From positions 124,001 to 188,000 of the forward strand of contig NZ_JNNU01000002.1 of the NCBI RefSeq assembly GCF_000732195.1: 64,000 bases of DNA. The letters run 5' to 3'. The position numbers and the translations under genes were made by a program. Every line of letters begins with the position of its first letter. Position 1 is the stretch's first letter. The DNA comes from Neorhizobium vignae (GTDB taxonomy: Bacteria; Pseudomonadota; Alphaproteobacteria; Rhizobiales; Rhizobiaceae). The notes below the pieces were generated by a model. It ran no database searches. It saw nothing but the letters and a program-made list of their open reading frames with translations, and was not told the DNA's origin. Below, piece after piece: positions 9,165 to 17,644 of this stretch.

Positions 9165-9650
9165 ATGAGCAACATTTCCTCTGGCCTGCACATCGCCCTC
9201 TATCAGCCGGATATCGCCGGCAATACCGGCACGATCCTCCGGCTCGCCGCCTGCCTCGGCCTGTCGGTCGATATCATCGAGCCGGCCGGCTTCGACATTT
9301 CCGACCGGAACCTGAAGCGCTCCGGCATGGACTATCTGGACAGCGTCACGCTTGCTCGCCACGTCAACTGGCAGCGCTTCGACAAGTGGCGCAAGGCGAA
9401 CGGCCGGCGCGTCGTGCTTGCCTCCACCAAGGCCGCCGTTCCCTATACCCGCTTCGAATTCAAGCCGGACGACATCCTGCTGTTCGGGCGCGAAAGCGCC
9501 GGCGTGCCTGATCACGTGCACGAGGCGGCCGACGCCCGTATCCTGATCCCGATGGTCGAAGGTCAGCGGTCCATCAACGTCGCCATGTCGGCGGCCATGA
9601 TATCAGGCGAGGCGCTGCGGCAGACGGGTTTTTCTTCTTCATTGACCTAG
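9165..9650 (+). CDS. trmL: tRNA (cytidine(34)-2'-O)-methyltransferase
   Basis: 161 aa, the usual length for TrmL, a small SPOUT-class enzyme that 2'-O-methylates the wobble base of tRNA-Leu using SAM. Visible motifs are the N-terminal LYQPDIAGNTGTILRLAAC, the SAM-knot segment LLFGRESAGVPDHV and the C-terminal GQRSINVAMSAAMISGEALR. AAGGA lies about 9 bp before the ATG. A SoxR-type promoter just downstream points back into this gene, so an antisense transcript is possible. Confidence 0.93.
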   Translation: MSNISSGLHIALYQPDIAGNTGTILRLAACLGLSVDIIEPAGFDISDRNLKRSGMDYLDSVTLARHVNWQRFDKWRKANGRRVVLASTKAAVPYTRFEFKPDDILLFGRESAGVPDHVHEAADARILIPMVEGQRSINVAMSAAMISGEALRQTGFSSSLT

Positions 9651-9677
9651 GCTCCGGTTTTCTTTCAGGGAGCCTCT

Positions 9678-9708
9678 GCTATAAAACCTCAAGTAATATT
9701 GAGGTCAA
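9678..9708 (-). promoter_or_regulatory. SoxR-type promoter, reading leftward from the soxR start region
   Basis: On the minus strand: TTGACC (9708-9703), a 19-bp spacer, then TATAGC (9683-9678). The dyad CCTCAAGTAATATTGAGG (9687-9704) fills most of the spacer and differs from the E. coli soxS box CCTCAAGTTAACTTGAGG at three positions. The stretched 19-bp spacer is the hallmark of MerR/SoxR-activated promoters, and the register matches soxS. On the plus strand the corresponding hexamers are poor (AAAACC and ACAGCA). The box ends 9 bp before the preferred soxR start codon, so it may also repress soxR. Confidence 0.75.
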
Positions 9709-9713
9709 CAGCA

Positions 9714-10196
9714 TTGACGAAGAAAAATCCAATTACCAGGCTGGAGCTGGAACTGACGGTCGGCGAAGTGGCGACACGCAGCGGTGTCGCGGTCTCGACC
9801 CTGCATTTCTACGAGACCAAGGGGCTGATCCAGAGCCGCCGCAACCGCGGCAACCAGCGCCGTTATCCCCGCGTCGTGCTGCGCCGGGTCGCGGTCATCA
9901 AGGTCGCCCAGAAGACCGGCATACCGCTTGCCGACATCGCCGAGGCGCTTTCCGTCCTGCCACACGACCGGCCGCTGACGGCAAAGGACTGGCAGCGCCT
10001 TTCGGAAACCTGGAAACGCCAGCTCGACGCGCGGATCGCGAGCCTCACGGCACTGCGCGACCACCTGACCGGCTGCATCGGCTGCGGCTGCCTGTCGATG
10101 GAGGACTGCCCGCTCAGGAACCCGCTCGACATGCTCGCAAAAAAGGGCGCGGGGGCGATCTTGCTGGAAGCGGACGAGCACGTGGCTGCGGATTGA
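9714..10196 (+). CDS. soxR: Redox-sensitive transcriptional activator SoxR
   Basis: 160 aa from a TTG at 9714 with GAGG 9 bp upstream; a TTG at 9699 would start inside the SoxR box. MerR-type winged helix ([20 protein letters not shown]), dimer helix, then the [2Fe-2S] motif [12 protein letters not shown], with cysteines near residues 121, 124, 126 and 132. This is the same C-x2-C-x-C-x5-C pattern as E. coli SoxR. It senses redox-cycling compounds or superoxide by cluster oxidation. No soxS or obvious target gene is adjacent, typical of non-enteric bacteria, where SoxR acts directly on efflux or redox genes. Confidence 0.95.
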   Translation: MTKKNPITRLELELTVGEVATRSGVAVSTLHFYETKGLIQSRRNRGNQRRYPRVVLRRVAVIKVAQKTGIPLADIAEALSVLPHDRPLTAKDWQRLSETWKRQLDARIASLTALRDHLTGCIGCGCLSMEDCPLRNPLDMLAKKGAGAILLEADEHVAAD

Positions 10197-10351
10197 TTGC
10201 GCGGATAGCCTACACCCTGCTCCCGCCCGTTTAGCATCTTTCGAGAAACACATGTCAAACCGATCGAGGCCCATGGGCCAGACATCGGAGATCGCATATG
10301 TTTCCGCAATCGGGCTTCGTACTTCCCAGCCCCAGGCCATCAAGGACCCAG

Positions 10352-10780
10352 ATGCGCAACCTGCTTTGCTACACGATGACTGTTGCCACCCTTGCCCTAA
10401 CGGCTCCGTCCGTCCACGCTCAGGAGGCCGAGCACTATACCGCGGTCAGCAAGACGGCGATGAGCGTCACCGGGGACGTCTGGCTCGACGACTTCGGCAT
10501 CACCTTCGAGAATGAGGAAACCCTGGAATTCTCCGATCTCGTTGCCGACAATTTCCGGGTGGACGGCAGGCGGGTGCCGGGATCGGTCTATCGCGTCGCC
10601 GAACCGGCCGATCCGGAGCTCGAAAACGGCAACCAGCTCTGCGGATCGGGCGACGTGACCTATGTCGCCAACTGGGCGTCGGCCAAGGGAATGTCGGCGA
10701 TCGCCGTATTTACGGGAAGAAATCCGCCGAAGAGCAGCGCCGAAATGTGCGCGCTTTACACCTATGAGGACCCGAAGTGA
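10352..10780 (+). CDS. Secreted protein of unknown function
   Basis: 142 aa from the ATG at 10352 (AAGGA 5 bp upstream); the frame opens further upstream without a ribosome site. A signal peptide ends near residue 24 (PSVHA-QEAEH). The mature part is acidic, with two cysteines (QLCGSGDVTYV and EMCALYTY) that could form a periplasmic disulfide. I do not recognise the family. It follows soxR on the same strand after about 155 bp, so co-regulation is possible but not shown. Confidence 0.7.
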   Translation: MRNLLCYTMTVATLALTAPSVHAQEAEHYTAVSKTAMSVTGDVWLDDFGITFENEETLEFSDLVADNFRVDGRRVPGSVYRVAEPADPELENGNQLCGSGDVTYVANWASAKGMSAIAVFTGRNPPKSSAEMCALYTYEDPK

Positions 10781-10789
10781 CGGCTCGGA

Positions 10790-11047
10790 TCAATCCGCAG
10801 TCGGCAACCTGCGCATGGTGAATTCGATCTGGTCGCCTTCGAGCTGGCGCCAGCTTTCCACTTCCGTCCAGTAGGCTGCCTTCGGAAATTCGTGAAACCA
10901 TTCGCGCGCCTTTTCGCGGGCTTCTTCCCGCGAGAGCTGGAAGGTCTGCCGTACGAACATGCCCTGGCGCTCGCCGGCTTTTTCCTGCCGGTGGCGATCG
11001 ATCCTGCGTTTCAGCCCGTCGAGCGGCGGGGGTGTGAACTTTGCCAT
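10790..11047 (-). CDS. Small basic cytoplasmic protein of unknown function
   Basis: 85 aa with no signal peptide or membrane segment. It is rich in charged and aromatic residues (AREKAREWFHEFPKAAYWTEVE). The compact length and the helical middle followed by an ESWRQLEGDQIEFTMRRL strand pattern suggest a small folded domain. It converges with the secreted protein to its left and diverges from hemF. I recognise no family. Confidence 0.65.
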   Translation of the reverse strand: MAKFTPPPLDGLKRRIDRHRQEKAGERQGMFVRQTFQLSREEAREKAREWFHEFPKAAYWTEVESWRQLEGDQIEFTMRRLPTAD

Positions 11048-11222
11048 GAAAGCCTCTGATCAGCACCTGTTTATGCGGTAAAGATAATGCCAGGCGAGAC
11101 GCTTTGCGAGTCTCATTTTCTACCTGCGACAACCGATGGAATGGTTCGCGAAAGCCAGAACTGCTAATCCCCGATCGGAAAAATGCGAATCGCGCCAAGG
11201 GGATGGCGAGAGGAATAGAGAC

Positions 11223-12137
11223 ATGGAACGGCCGGTATTGCCCAAGGGATTGCCCGAGGACATCGAAGACAAGAAGGCGGCGGCGAGAGCCTGGTTCGAG
11301 AGCCTGCGCGACACGATCTGCGCCTCGCTGGAAGGCCTCGAGGCCGAACTGACCGGACCTCTTTCCGATCAGGAGCCGGGCCGCTTCAAGCCCAAGGACT
11401 GGCTGCGCGACGGCGGTGCCGGCGGCGGCGGCAGGATGTCGATGATGGAGGGGCGCGTCTTCGAAAAAGTCGGCGTCCACACTTCGACGGTCCATGGCGA
11501 GTTTTCCGCCGATTTCCGCAGCCAGATGCCGGGCGCCGAGGAAGACCCGCGCTTCTGGGCGTCGGGCATCTCGCTGATCGCCCATCCGGTCAATCCCAAC
11601 GTGCCGACCGTCCACATGAACACCCGCATGGTGGTCACCTCGAGCCAGTGGTTCGGCGGCGGAGCCGACCTTACCCCGGTCCTCGACCGCAGGCGTAGCC
11701 AGACGGACCCCGACAGCACGCTCTTCCACCGGGTCATGGAGATCACCTGCAAGCGCCACGAGGCGGTCGCCGACTATGATCGTTACAAGGCCTGGTGCGA
11801 CGAGTATTTCTTCCTGAAGCACCGCAACGAACCCCGTGGCGTCGGCGGCATTTTCTTCGACTGGCTGCATCCGGCCGAGGAAAAAGGCGGCTGGGATGCG
11901 GATTTTGCCTTCGTGCAGGACGTCGGTCGGGCCTTCAATCTCGTCTATCCGAAGATCGTCCGTGCCAATTTCAACAAGCCATGGACGGAGTATGATCGCG
12001 ACGAGCAACTGATCCGCCGCGGCCGCTATGTCGAATTCAACCTGCTCTACGACCGTGGCACCATTTTCGGGTTGAAGACCGGCGGCAACGTCGAGTCCAT
12101 TCTGTCGTCACTGCCTCCGGTTGTAAGGTGGCCTTAG
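11223..12137 (+). CDS. hemF: Oxygen-dependent coproporphyrinogen III oxidase
   Basis: 304 aa from the ATG at 11223 ([20 protein letters not shown]), the usual length and N-terminus; the open frame extends 29 codons upstream without homology-like sequence. HemF oxidatively decarboxylates coproporphyrinogen III to protoporphyrinogen IX in heme synthesis. Signature stretches are [20 protein letters not shown], the metal/substrate region HMNTRMV and [10 protein letters not shown], and the C-terminal [13 protein letters not shown]. No FNR/FixK half-sites are visible upstream, consistent with use in air. Heme made here would feed the bc1 complex among others. Confidence 0.96.
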   Translation: MERPVLPKGLPEDIEDKKAAARAWFESLRDTICASLEGLEAELTGPLSDQEPGRFKPKDWLRDGGAGGGGRMSMMEGRVFEKVGVHTSTVHGEFSADFRSQMPGAEEDPRFWASGISLIAHPVNPNVPTVHMNTRMVVTSSQWFGGGADLTPVLDRRRSQTDPDSTLFHRVMEITCKRHEAVADYDRYKAWCDEYFFLKHRNEPRGVGGIFFDWLHPAEEKGGWDADFAFVQDVGRAFNLVYPKIVRANFNKPWTEYDRDEQLIRRGRYVEFNLLYDRGTIFGLKTGGNVESILSSLPPVVRWP

Positions 12138-12211
12138 ATCAAGGATCACAAAATTAACGATTTTGGGGTATAAACGGGCTCCAATATCTCATCCTTAACA
12201 AATGCGATTTC

Positions 12212-12237
12212 GGAATCGATGCGATGATGGTAGCGTC
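12212..12237 (+). promoter_or_regulatory. Candidate ECF-type promoter upstream of the 88-aa gene
   Basis: GGAAT (12212-12216), 17 bp, then CGTC (12234-12237), the general form of extracytoplasmic-function sigma promoters. It lies about 30 bp before the start codon. One near match is weak evidence, but the next small gene carries a similar element. Confidence 0.35.
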
Positions 12238-12265
12238 CCCTTGGTTGTACCGGAGGAGGATCGCC

Positions 12266-12532
12266 ATGATGGCACCGAATAGCATGCCAATGCCGGATGC
12301 GTCTGAGGACAAGGACGCCCGTTCCCTTGATACCGCTGACATGATCGACCGCCTCGCGACGGAAATGCGCGCGAGAACCGGTGGTGAACTCCCCCATTCC
12401 TTTTATGTGGACCAGGTAAGGCGCCAGCTTGCCGGCAAGTCGGTTGCCATGTCGGCCGCCAATGACGAGGCGGCGCGGGAAAAGGGTCAGGAACAGGCTT
12501 CCGTCTTCCACGCCTGGGCGCTTTCCGAATAA
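12266..12532 (+). CDS. Small hypothetical protein
   Basis: 88 aa from the ATG at 12266, preceded at 6-8 bp by GGAGGA; an earlier in-frame ATG at 12224 lacks such a site and overlaps the promoter candidate. Soluble, acidic N-terminus, then a helical stretch (DTADMIDRLATEMRARTGG) and a GQEQASVFHAWALSE tail. Family not recognised. It sits with a DUF1059 gene, and both have ECF-like promoter candidates, so a stress role is possible but unproven. Confidence 0.7.
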   Translation: MMAPNSMPMPDASEDKDARSLDTADMIDRLATEMRARTGGELPHSFYVDQVRRQLAGKSVAMSAANDEAAREKGQEQASVFHAWALSE

Positions 12533-12538
12533 ACGTCG

Positions 12539-12564
12539 GGAACGGTCCTTGTAGTTTCCGAGTT
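12539..12564 (+). promoter_or_regulatory. Candidate general-stress (EcfG/RpoE2-type) promoter
   Basis: GGAAC (12539-12543), 19 bp, then TT (12563-12564) fits the GGAAC-N18/19-TT form described for rhizobial RpoE2 promoters. It lies about 75 bp before the DUF1059 gene. Confidence 0.45.
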
Positions 12565-12636
12565 ATCGAGACTGGCGCCGGCGGATAATGGGAGATATCC
12601 GCCGCCTCCAGTCCAACGCTAACAGGAGGAAATGTC

Positions 12637-12828
12637 ATGCGACTGTTCGAATGCGGGACGCTCGTGCCCGGTTGCCAGTGGCATACCCGTGCCGACGAGG
12701 ACGCCGAAGTGGTCCGCCGCGCCGTGGAGCATCTGCGCACGGTGCACGGCGAAGAGATCATTCGCGAAAACATGGTCGAGAACATCAAGGCGCGCATTCG
12801 CGACGAAAACGGCGCGGCCGCGGCCTGA
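12637..12828 (+). CDS. DUF1059 family small protein
   Basis: 63 aa with AGGAGGAAATGTC before the ATG. Two cysteines near the start (FECGTLVPGCQWHTRADED) and a helix with EHLRTVHGEE match the DUF1059 pattern: a compact domain with an N-terminal Cys pair and a conserved His in H..EVH-like spacing. The biochemical role is unknown. A general-stress promoter candidate lies upstream. The gene is followed by the convergent CCA-adding enzyme. Confidence 0.75.
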   Translation: MRLFECGTLVPGCQWHTRADEDAEVVRRAVEHLRTVHGEEIIRENMVENIKARIRDENGAAAA

Positions 12829-12919
12829 CGCCGAGCGCGCTCCAAGGCGCAAGCCGTTCTGCCGCAGAACGCTCGCGGCCTCACTTCCGAGCGATGTCAG
12901 GGCAGCGAGTTGCCTGACA

Positions 12920-14182
12920 TCAGAGCGAACTCCGGATCATATCCTCCAGCCGGGCGGTCAGCGCCGCCCGGTCCAGGGTGAAATTGCGCTCCACCCAGAA
13001 GTCTTCCAGTTCCTTCAGAATTTCCCCCACCCGCTTTCCGGCGGGCACGCCGGCTGCGACGACATCGGCGCCGCCGAGTGGAAAGACCGGCTTCGCGTAG
13101 TTCTCCGCCCTCTTCAGCAATACCGACAGCCGCGCGGATCTGCGCATCGCCGCCGGATCGCCTTCGGCCGCGGTTCGCGCAGAGGCAAGCGCGAGTTTCA
13201 GCCGCATGACCAGCCCCTCCGCACCTTGCCGGTAGAGCAGCCGGTCAAAGCCGACATCAGTCACCTCGTCCGGTGGCACCGGCGCATTCGCCCAGGTAGC
13301 AAGCTGCGCGGCCTCCGCATTCGACATCTTGAGCCGCTTCGCGAGGGCATCCAGCCTCTCGACATCCGGCGGAACGATCGCCGCCAGCCGCAATATCGGA
13401 TCGAGCGCCCAGCCGAGCGACTTCTCGGCCGCCACGAGGCCGTGGATGCCGTCGATACCCCACTTTTCCGTCTCCGGCAGGATTTCGGTGAGCACGCCTG
13501 CCTGCCGCATCCACAGCAGCGCGCGGGAAGGATCAGCGGCGGACAGCAGCTTCTTGGTTTCCGCCCAGACCCGCTCGGCCGATAGCGTCGAAAGCTTGTC
13601 CTTGGCGCGAGCGCAGGCCCGCAAGCCATCCGCATCCGGCCGGCCGGACCCGTAGTGGGCAAAGAAGCGGAAGAAGCGCAGGATGCGCAGGTAGTCCTCG
13701 GCGATCCGCTCGGCAGCCTCGCCGATGAAGCGGATGGTGCGCGTCTCGATATCCGGAATTCCGTTCACAAGATCGATCACCGTGCCCTGAGCGTCCGCAT
13801 AAAGCGCGTTGATCGTCAGATCCCGCCGTTCCGCATCCGCCTGCCAGTCGGTGCCGAAGGCGACCTTGGCGCGCCGGCCGTCGGTCTCGATATCGCGCCG
13901 CAACGTCGTGACTTCGAAGCCGTGGCCGTCGATGACAAGCGTTACGGTGCCGTGCTCGAAACCGGTCGGTACCGCCTTGATCCCGCCCGCGACCGCGCGC
14001 TCGACGACCTTTTCCGGACGAAGCGTGGTGGCGACGTCGACATCGGCAACGGGAAGCCCCATCAGCGCATTGCGCACCGCACCGCCCGCCACCCGCGCCT
14101 CGCCGCCGTCGGCATTGAGGAGGGTCAGGATGCGCTGCAGCGCCGGATCCCGGAACCAGGCCTCGTCGGCTACACTGGTCAT
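12920..14182 (-). CDS. CCA tRNA nucleotidyltransferase (poly(A) polymerase family)
   Basis: 420 aa. The nucleotidyltransferase head carries RVAGGAVRNALMGLPVADVD, with the DVD metal-binding acidic pair, followed by the RRDLTINALYAD and RIAEDYLRILRFFRFFAHYG motifs. This is a class II enzyme that adds or repairs the tRNA 3' CCA end; poly(A) polymerase and CCA activity are hard to separate, but the length and the single copy next to a Nudix gene favour CCA addition. Its start overlaps the end of the Nudix gene by 4 bp (ATGA), so they are translationally coupled. Confidence 0.9.
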   Translation of the reverse strand: MTSVADEAWFRDPALQRILTLLNADGGEARVAGGAVRNALMGLPVADVDVATTLRPEKVVERAVAGGIKAVPTGFEHGTVTLVIDGHGFEVTTLRRDIETDGRRAKVAFGTDWQADAERRDLTINALYADAQGTVIDLVNGIPDIETRTIRFIGEAAERIAEDYLRILRFFRFFAHYGSGRPDADGLRACARAKDKLSTLSAERVWAETKKLLSAADPSRALLWMRQAGVLTEILPETEKWGIDGIHGLVAAEKSLGWALDPILRLAAIVPPDVERLDALAKRLKMSNAEAAQLATWANAPVPPDEVTDVGFDRLLYRQGAEGLVMRLKLALASARTAAEGDPAAMRRSARLSVLLKRAENYAKPVFPLGGADVVAAGVPAGKRVGEILKELEDFWVERNFTLDRAALTARLEDMIRSSL

Positions 14183-14814
14183 GCATAAAGCCTTTCATAG
14201 AGCGTGCGCAGGATACCCGCGGTAATGCCCCATATGTTTCGGTCCTCGTAGGGCATCACGTAGAAATGCCGCTCCTTGCCGTCCCATTCGCGGCTGCCGC
14301 GCTGGTGGTTGGCGTCGTTCATCAGGAACGACAGCGGAACCTCGAATACGTCGTCCACCTCGGCCGGATTGGGCGTGATCTCGAAGCCGCGCCTGACCAC
14401 GGAGAGCACCGGCGTTATGCGGAAACCCGTCGCCGCGTAATAGGTCGGCAGGCGCGACAGCGTTTCGACGAAGGAACGGTCGAGGCCGATCTCTTCTTCC
14501 GCCTCGCGCAGCGCCGCCTGTTCCGGCGACCTGTCCTCCGGATCGATCCCGCCGCCGGGAAAGGCGATCTGGCCGGAATGCTTGCGCATCGTCGATGTCC
14601 GCTGCGTCAGGATCACCTTCGCCTCGTCGCCGTCGTCGACGACGGGCACCAGCACCGCCGCGTCCTTCAGCTTCAGCCCCGAGGCGAAATCCACCAGCGT
14701 CGGATTGAGCAGATGGTCGCCGTGATCGCGCCAGGCATGGTCGATCGGCCCGCCGTTCTGGTTCAGCGCCCGGCGGCGGAAATCGCCGGCTGAAAAGAGG
14801 GGAAAGTCACTCAT
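14179..14814 (-). CDS. Nudix hydrolase, CoA pyrophosphatase-like
   Basis: 211 aa. A complete Nudix box G-x5-E-x7-REAEEEIGL starts at GGGIDPEDRSPEQA. The upstream SGQIAFPGG stretch matches the NuBi-type segment of CoA diphosphatases (NudL/YeaB group), which split CoA or acyl-CoA into phosphopantetheine and 3',5'-ADP. It overlaps both neighbours by 4 bp and is the middle gene of a three-gene operon DUF1285-Nudix-CCA. Substrate assignment is by family resemblance. Confidence 0.85.
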   Translation of the reverse strand: MSDFPLFSAGDFRRRALNQNGGPIDHAWRDHGDHLLNPTLVDFASGLKLKDAAVLVPVVDDGDEAKVILTQRTSTMRKHSGQIAFPGGGIDPEDRSPEQAALREAEEEIGLDRSFVETLSRLPTYYAATGFRITPVLSVVRRGFEITPNPAEVDDVFEVPLSFLMNDANHQRGSREWDGKERHFYVMPYEDRNIWGITAGILRTLYERLYA

Positions 14815-15434
14815 TGCGATAAGGCGTCCAATTCGGCCTTGGGCATCACGGGAAAGACCTCCGTTCCGGAGCGGACGGAGAACATCGGCACCCCGTCTAT
14901 CACGATCGCCTCGCCCAGTTCCACGAGATCGTACATGACCGCGCGGGAAACGAGCGCCTCCAGTCGGCCGCGCACCGTGAGATAGGGTTTCAGCTCGCGG
15001 TTTTCGCCCGAGATTTCGAAGCGCAGGGGATGTTCCGCGCCTGCCTCGACCACATCACCGACATTTGTCCTGAACGTGAGCAGCTGCCGGCCCTCACGTT
15101 GCGTCACCTGCATCTCGACCGCGAGGAAGGGCGCGTCCACCACCCGGATGCCGACTTTTTCCACAGGTGTTACGAGGTAGGTCCTGCCGTCCTCGTCCCT
15201 GCGCAGCACCGTTGAAAACAGCCGCACCAGCGGTGCGCGGCCGATCGGCGTGCCCATATAGAACCAGGTGCCGTCGGCACGGATTTCCATGTCGATATCG
15301 CCGCAGAAGGGTGGATTCCACTTGTCGACGGGCGGCAAACCGCGCTTTCCGTCGCCGGTTTGCTCGGAAGCGCGCGAAATCAGGGCCGCAAGCCCTGCGG
15401 CATCGGGTGCCGAATTTATCGTCTGCGCTGCCAT
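14811..15434 (-). CDS. DUF1285 domain-containing protein
   Basis: 207 aa soluble protein. The opening PPVDKWNPPFCGDIDMEIRA and DGTWFYMGTPIGRAPLVRLF followed by FSTVLRRDEDGRTYLVTPVEK are characteristic of DUF1285, a small beta-rich family of unknown function. First gene of the operon with the Nudix and CCA genes (4-bp overlap). Divergent from the MoxR operon. Confidence 0.85.
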   Translation of the reverse strand: MAAQTINSAPDAAGLAALISRASEQTGDGKRGLPPVDKWNPPFCGDIDMEIRADGTWFYMGTPIGRAPLVRLFSTVLRRDEDGRTYLVTPVEKVGIRVVDAPFLAVEMQVTQREGRQLLTFRTNVGDVVEAGAEHPLRFEISGENRELKPYLTVRGRLEALVSRAVMYDLVELGEAIVIDGVPMFSVRSGTEVFPVMPKAELDALSQ

Positions 15435-15681
15435 CTTTCAGTCCCGGTTCGACCTTAAGCATTCACCAAAGCAATTGTTCCTCACGAGATAGTCATTCAA
15501 TACGTGCTTGTCAGCCATGTTTCGGGGAATAAGTTTGATCGGATAAGCCGGATGCTGCGATGCAGCGATTCGATGCCGGGATATGAGAGCCCGGTCTTGG
15601 AAAGCCAGTCGGTTTCTGAGTGCCTGCCGGTTCTGGATGCCAGCCAGTTTTGGATGCCAGTTTTCGATGATGGAGAGCGAC

Positions 15682-16695
15682 ATGGGCCTGATGAATTCCA
15701 CCGATACCGTCCTCGATGAGAAAGCCATCATCGCCGCCGCCGAAATGGCCCTTTCAGACATCGCCGCCATCCGAGCCGAAATCGCCAAGGTGATCTTCGG
15801 TCAGGAAAAGGTGGTCGAGAACACGCTGCTGGCCGTCCTCTCCGGTGGACATGCACTGCTCGTCGGCGTGCCCGGCCTTGCCAAGACCAAGCTCGTCACC
15901 ACGCTCGGCACCGTGCTCGGTCTCGGCGCCAACCGCATCCAGTTTACCCCCGACCTGATGCCCTCCGACATTCTCGGCTCGGAAGTGATGGATACGGACG
16001 ATGCCGGCCGCCGCTCCTTCCGCTTCATCAAGGGCCCGGTCTTCGCCCAGTTGCTGATGGCCGACGAAATCAACCGCGCCTCGCCACGCACCCAGTCGGC
16101 GCTGCTGCAGTCCATGCAGGAATACCATATCACGGTGGCCGGCCAGCGTTACGATCTGCCCGCCCCCTTCCACGTGCTCGCGACCCAGAACCCGCTGGAG
16201 CAGGAGGGCACCTATCCGCTGCCGGAAGCGCAGCTCGACCGCTTCCTGCTGCAGGTCGACGTGCTTTATCCGGAACTTGCCGCCGAGCGGCAGATCCTGC
16301 TCGAAACCACCGGCCTTTCCGAATCCAAGGCGCGTGGCGTCATCGACGCTGCCCGCCTCCAGGAAATCCAGGTGCTGATCCGCCAGATGCCGGTCAGCGA
16401 CAAGGTGGTCGACGCGATCCTGTCGCTGGTGCGCTCCGCTCGCCCCGGCCATGGCAATGCCCATACCGACAAGCATGTCGCCTGGGGTCCCGGCCCGCGC
16501 GCCGGCCAGTCGCTGATGCTGACGGCCCGTGCCCGTGCCCTCTACGAAGGCCGTCTCGCACCATCGCTCGACGACGTCTATGCGCTTGCCGAGCCGGTGC
16601 TGGAACACCGCATGGCGCTGACCTTTGCGGCACGCGCCGAAGGCATGTCGGTCCGCGACGTCATCGCCGGTCTGGTGAAGCAGGCCCGCGGCTAA
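15682..16695 (+). CDS. MoxR-family AAA+ ATPase
   Basis: 337 aa from the ATG at 15682 (GGAGAG 4 bp upstream); in-frame ATGs at 15583, 15667 and 15670 have weaker sites. Walker A GVPGLAKTK at about 62-70, Walker B LLMADEINRA near 125, sensor 1 ATQNPLEQEGTYPLPEAQ and the arginine-finger region follow. MoxR ATPases act as chaperones for VWA or DUF58 partners, here encoded next. First of a four-gene operon whose Rhizobium leguminosarum counterpart (RL3499-RL3502) is reported to be needed for cell shape and envelope integrity. Confidence 0.93.
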   Translation: MGLMNSTDTVLDEKAIIAAAEMALSDIAAIRAEIAKVIFGQEKVVENTLLAVLSGGHALLVGVPGLAKTKLVTTLGTVLGLGANRIQFTPDLMPSDILGSEVMDTDDAGRRSFRFIKGPVFAQLLMADEINRASPRTQSALLQSMQEYHITVAGQRYDLPAPFHVLATQNPLEQEGTYPLPEAQLDRFLLQVDVLYPELAAERQILLETTGLSESKARGVIDAARLQEIQVLIRQMPVSDKVVDAILSLVRSARPGHGNAHTDKHVAWGPGPRAGQSLMLTARARALYEGRLAPSLDDVYALAEPVLEHRMALTFAARAEGMSVRDVIAGLVKQARG

Positions 16696-16720
16696 GTCCG
16701 CCGGCTAGAAAGGAACCTGC

Positions 16721-17644
16721 GTGGCATCCACCATTGGCCAGATCGTAGAGCAGACACCGAGTAGCGAACTCCTCTCCCGAGCCCAGGCCCGCGCGACGCT
16801 TGTGCCGGACTGCATGGTGGAAGCCAAGCGCATCGCCAACACGGTGATCGCCGGCTGGCATGGCCGCCGCAAGCGCGGCATCGGCGAAAATTTCTGGCAG
16901 TTCCGGCCATATGCCGAAGGCGAAAGCCTGTCTCGCATCGACTGGCGTCGCTCCGCCCGCGACGACCATACCTATGTCCGCGAACGCGAATGGGAAGCCG
17001 CCCACACCGTCTGGCTCTGGGCCGACATGTCGCCGTCGATGATGTACAAGTCGACGCTCGCCATTGCCTCGAAGGAAAGCCGGGCGCTGGTGCTGATGCT
17101 GGCGCTGGCCGAAATCCTTGCCCGATCCGGAGAGCGGATCGGCTGCCCCGGCATCATGGAGCCGGTATCGGCCCGCAACGCCGCCGAACGGCTCGCCGCC
17201 TCGATCATGCACGCACCGTTGACGACCGGCCTGCCGGACACCGCGATGATCCGCGGCCATAGCGACATCGTGCTGATCGGCGATTTCCTCGACGACGCCG
17301 ACCGGGTGATGGAACGCATTGCCCCGCTCGGCCGCCGCGGCCTGCGTGGCCATGTGGTCGAGATCGCCGATCCGGCAGAGGAGACCTTCCCCTATACCGG
17401 CCGCACCGAGTTCACCGATCCCGAAACCGGCGAAAAGCTCGTCTCCGGCCGCGCCGAGATGATACGCGAGGATTACCAGCGCGCCTATTTCGCCCGCCGC
17501 GATGCGCTGGGTGAATCGCTGCGTCGCCTCGGCTGGAGTTTTGTCTTCCACCGGACCGATCATCTCGCCTCCGAGGCACTGGTCGCCGTGCATGGTTACC
17601 TGTCCGGCTTGCCGGCGCAAAAACCCGGCGGAGGCAGGTCATGA
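16721..17644 (+). CDS. DUF58 domain-containing protein, MoxR partner
   Basis: 307 aa from a GTG at 16721 with AAAGGA 6 bp upstream. The DUF58 core GIGENFWQFRPYAEGESLSR-IDWRRSAR is followed by WADMSPSMMYKS, a VWA-like metal-site stretch. No membrane segment. It ends inside the start of the next gene (ATGA overlap). By family knowledge it works with the MoxR ATPase in assembling or remodelling envelope proteins. Confidence 0.9.
   Translation: MASTIGQIVEQTPSSELLSRAQARATLVPDCMVEAKRIANTVIAGWHGRRKRGIGENFWQFRPYAEGESLSRIDWRRSARDDHTYVREREWEAAHTVWLWADMSPSMMYKSTLAIASKESRALVLMLALAEILARSGERIGCPGIMEPVSARNAAERLAASIMHAPLTTGLPDTAMIRGHSDIVLIGDFLDDADRVMERIAPLGRRGLRGHVVEIADPAEETFPYTGRTEFTDPETGEKLVSGRAEMIREDYQRAYFARRDALGESLRRLGWSFVFHRTDHLASEALVAVHGYLSGLPAQKPGGGRS

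Noticed and set aside
9649..9675. AGGCTCC/GGAGCCT hairpin after trmL as terminator
   Set aside because: A 13-base loop and no T-run on either strand; kept out as a terminator.
11048..11222. FNR/FixK control of hemF
   Set aside because: No TTGA-N6-TCAA or near match is visible upstream.
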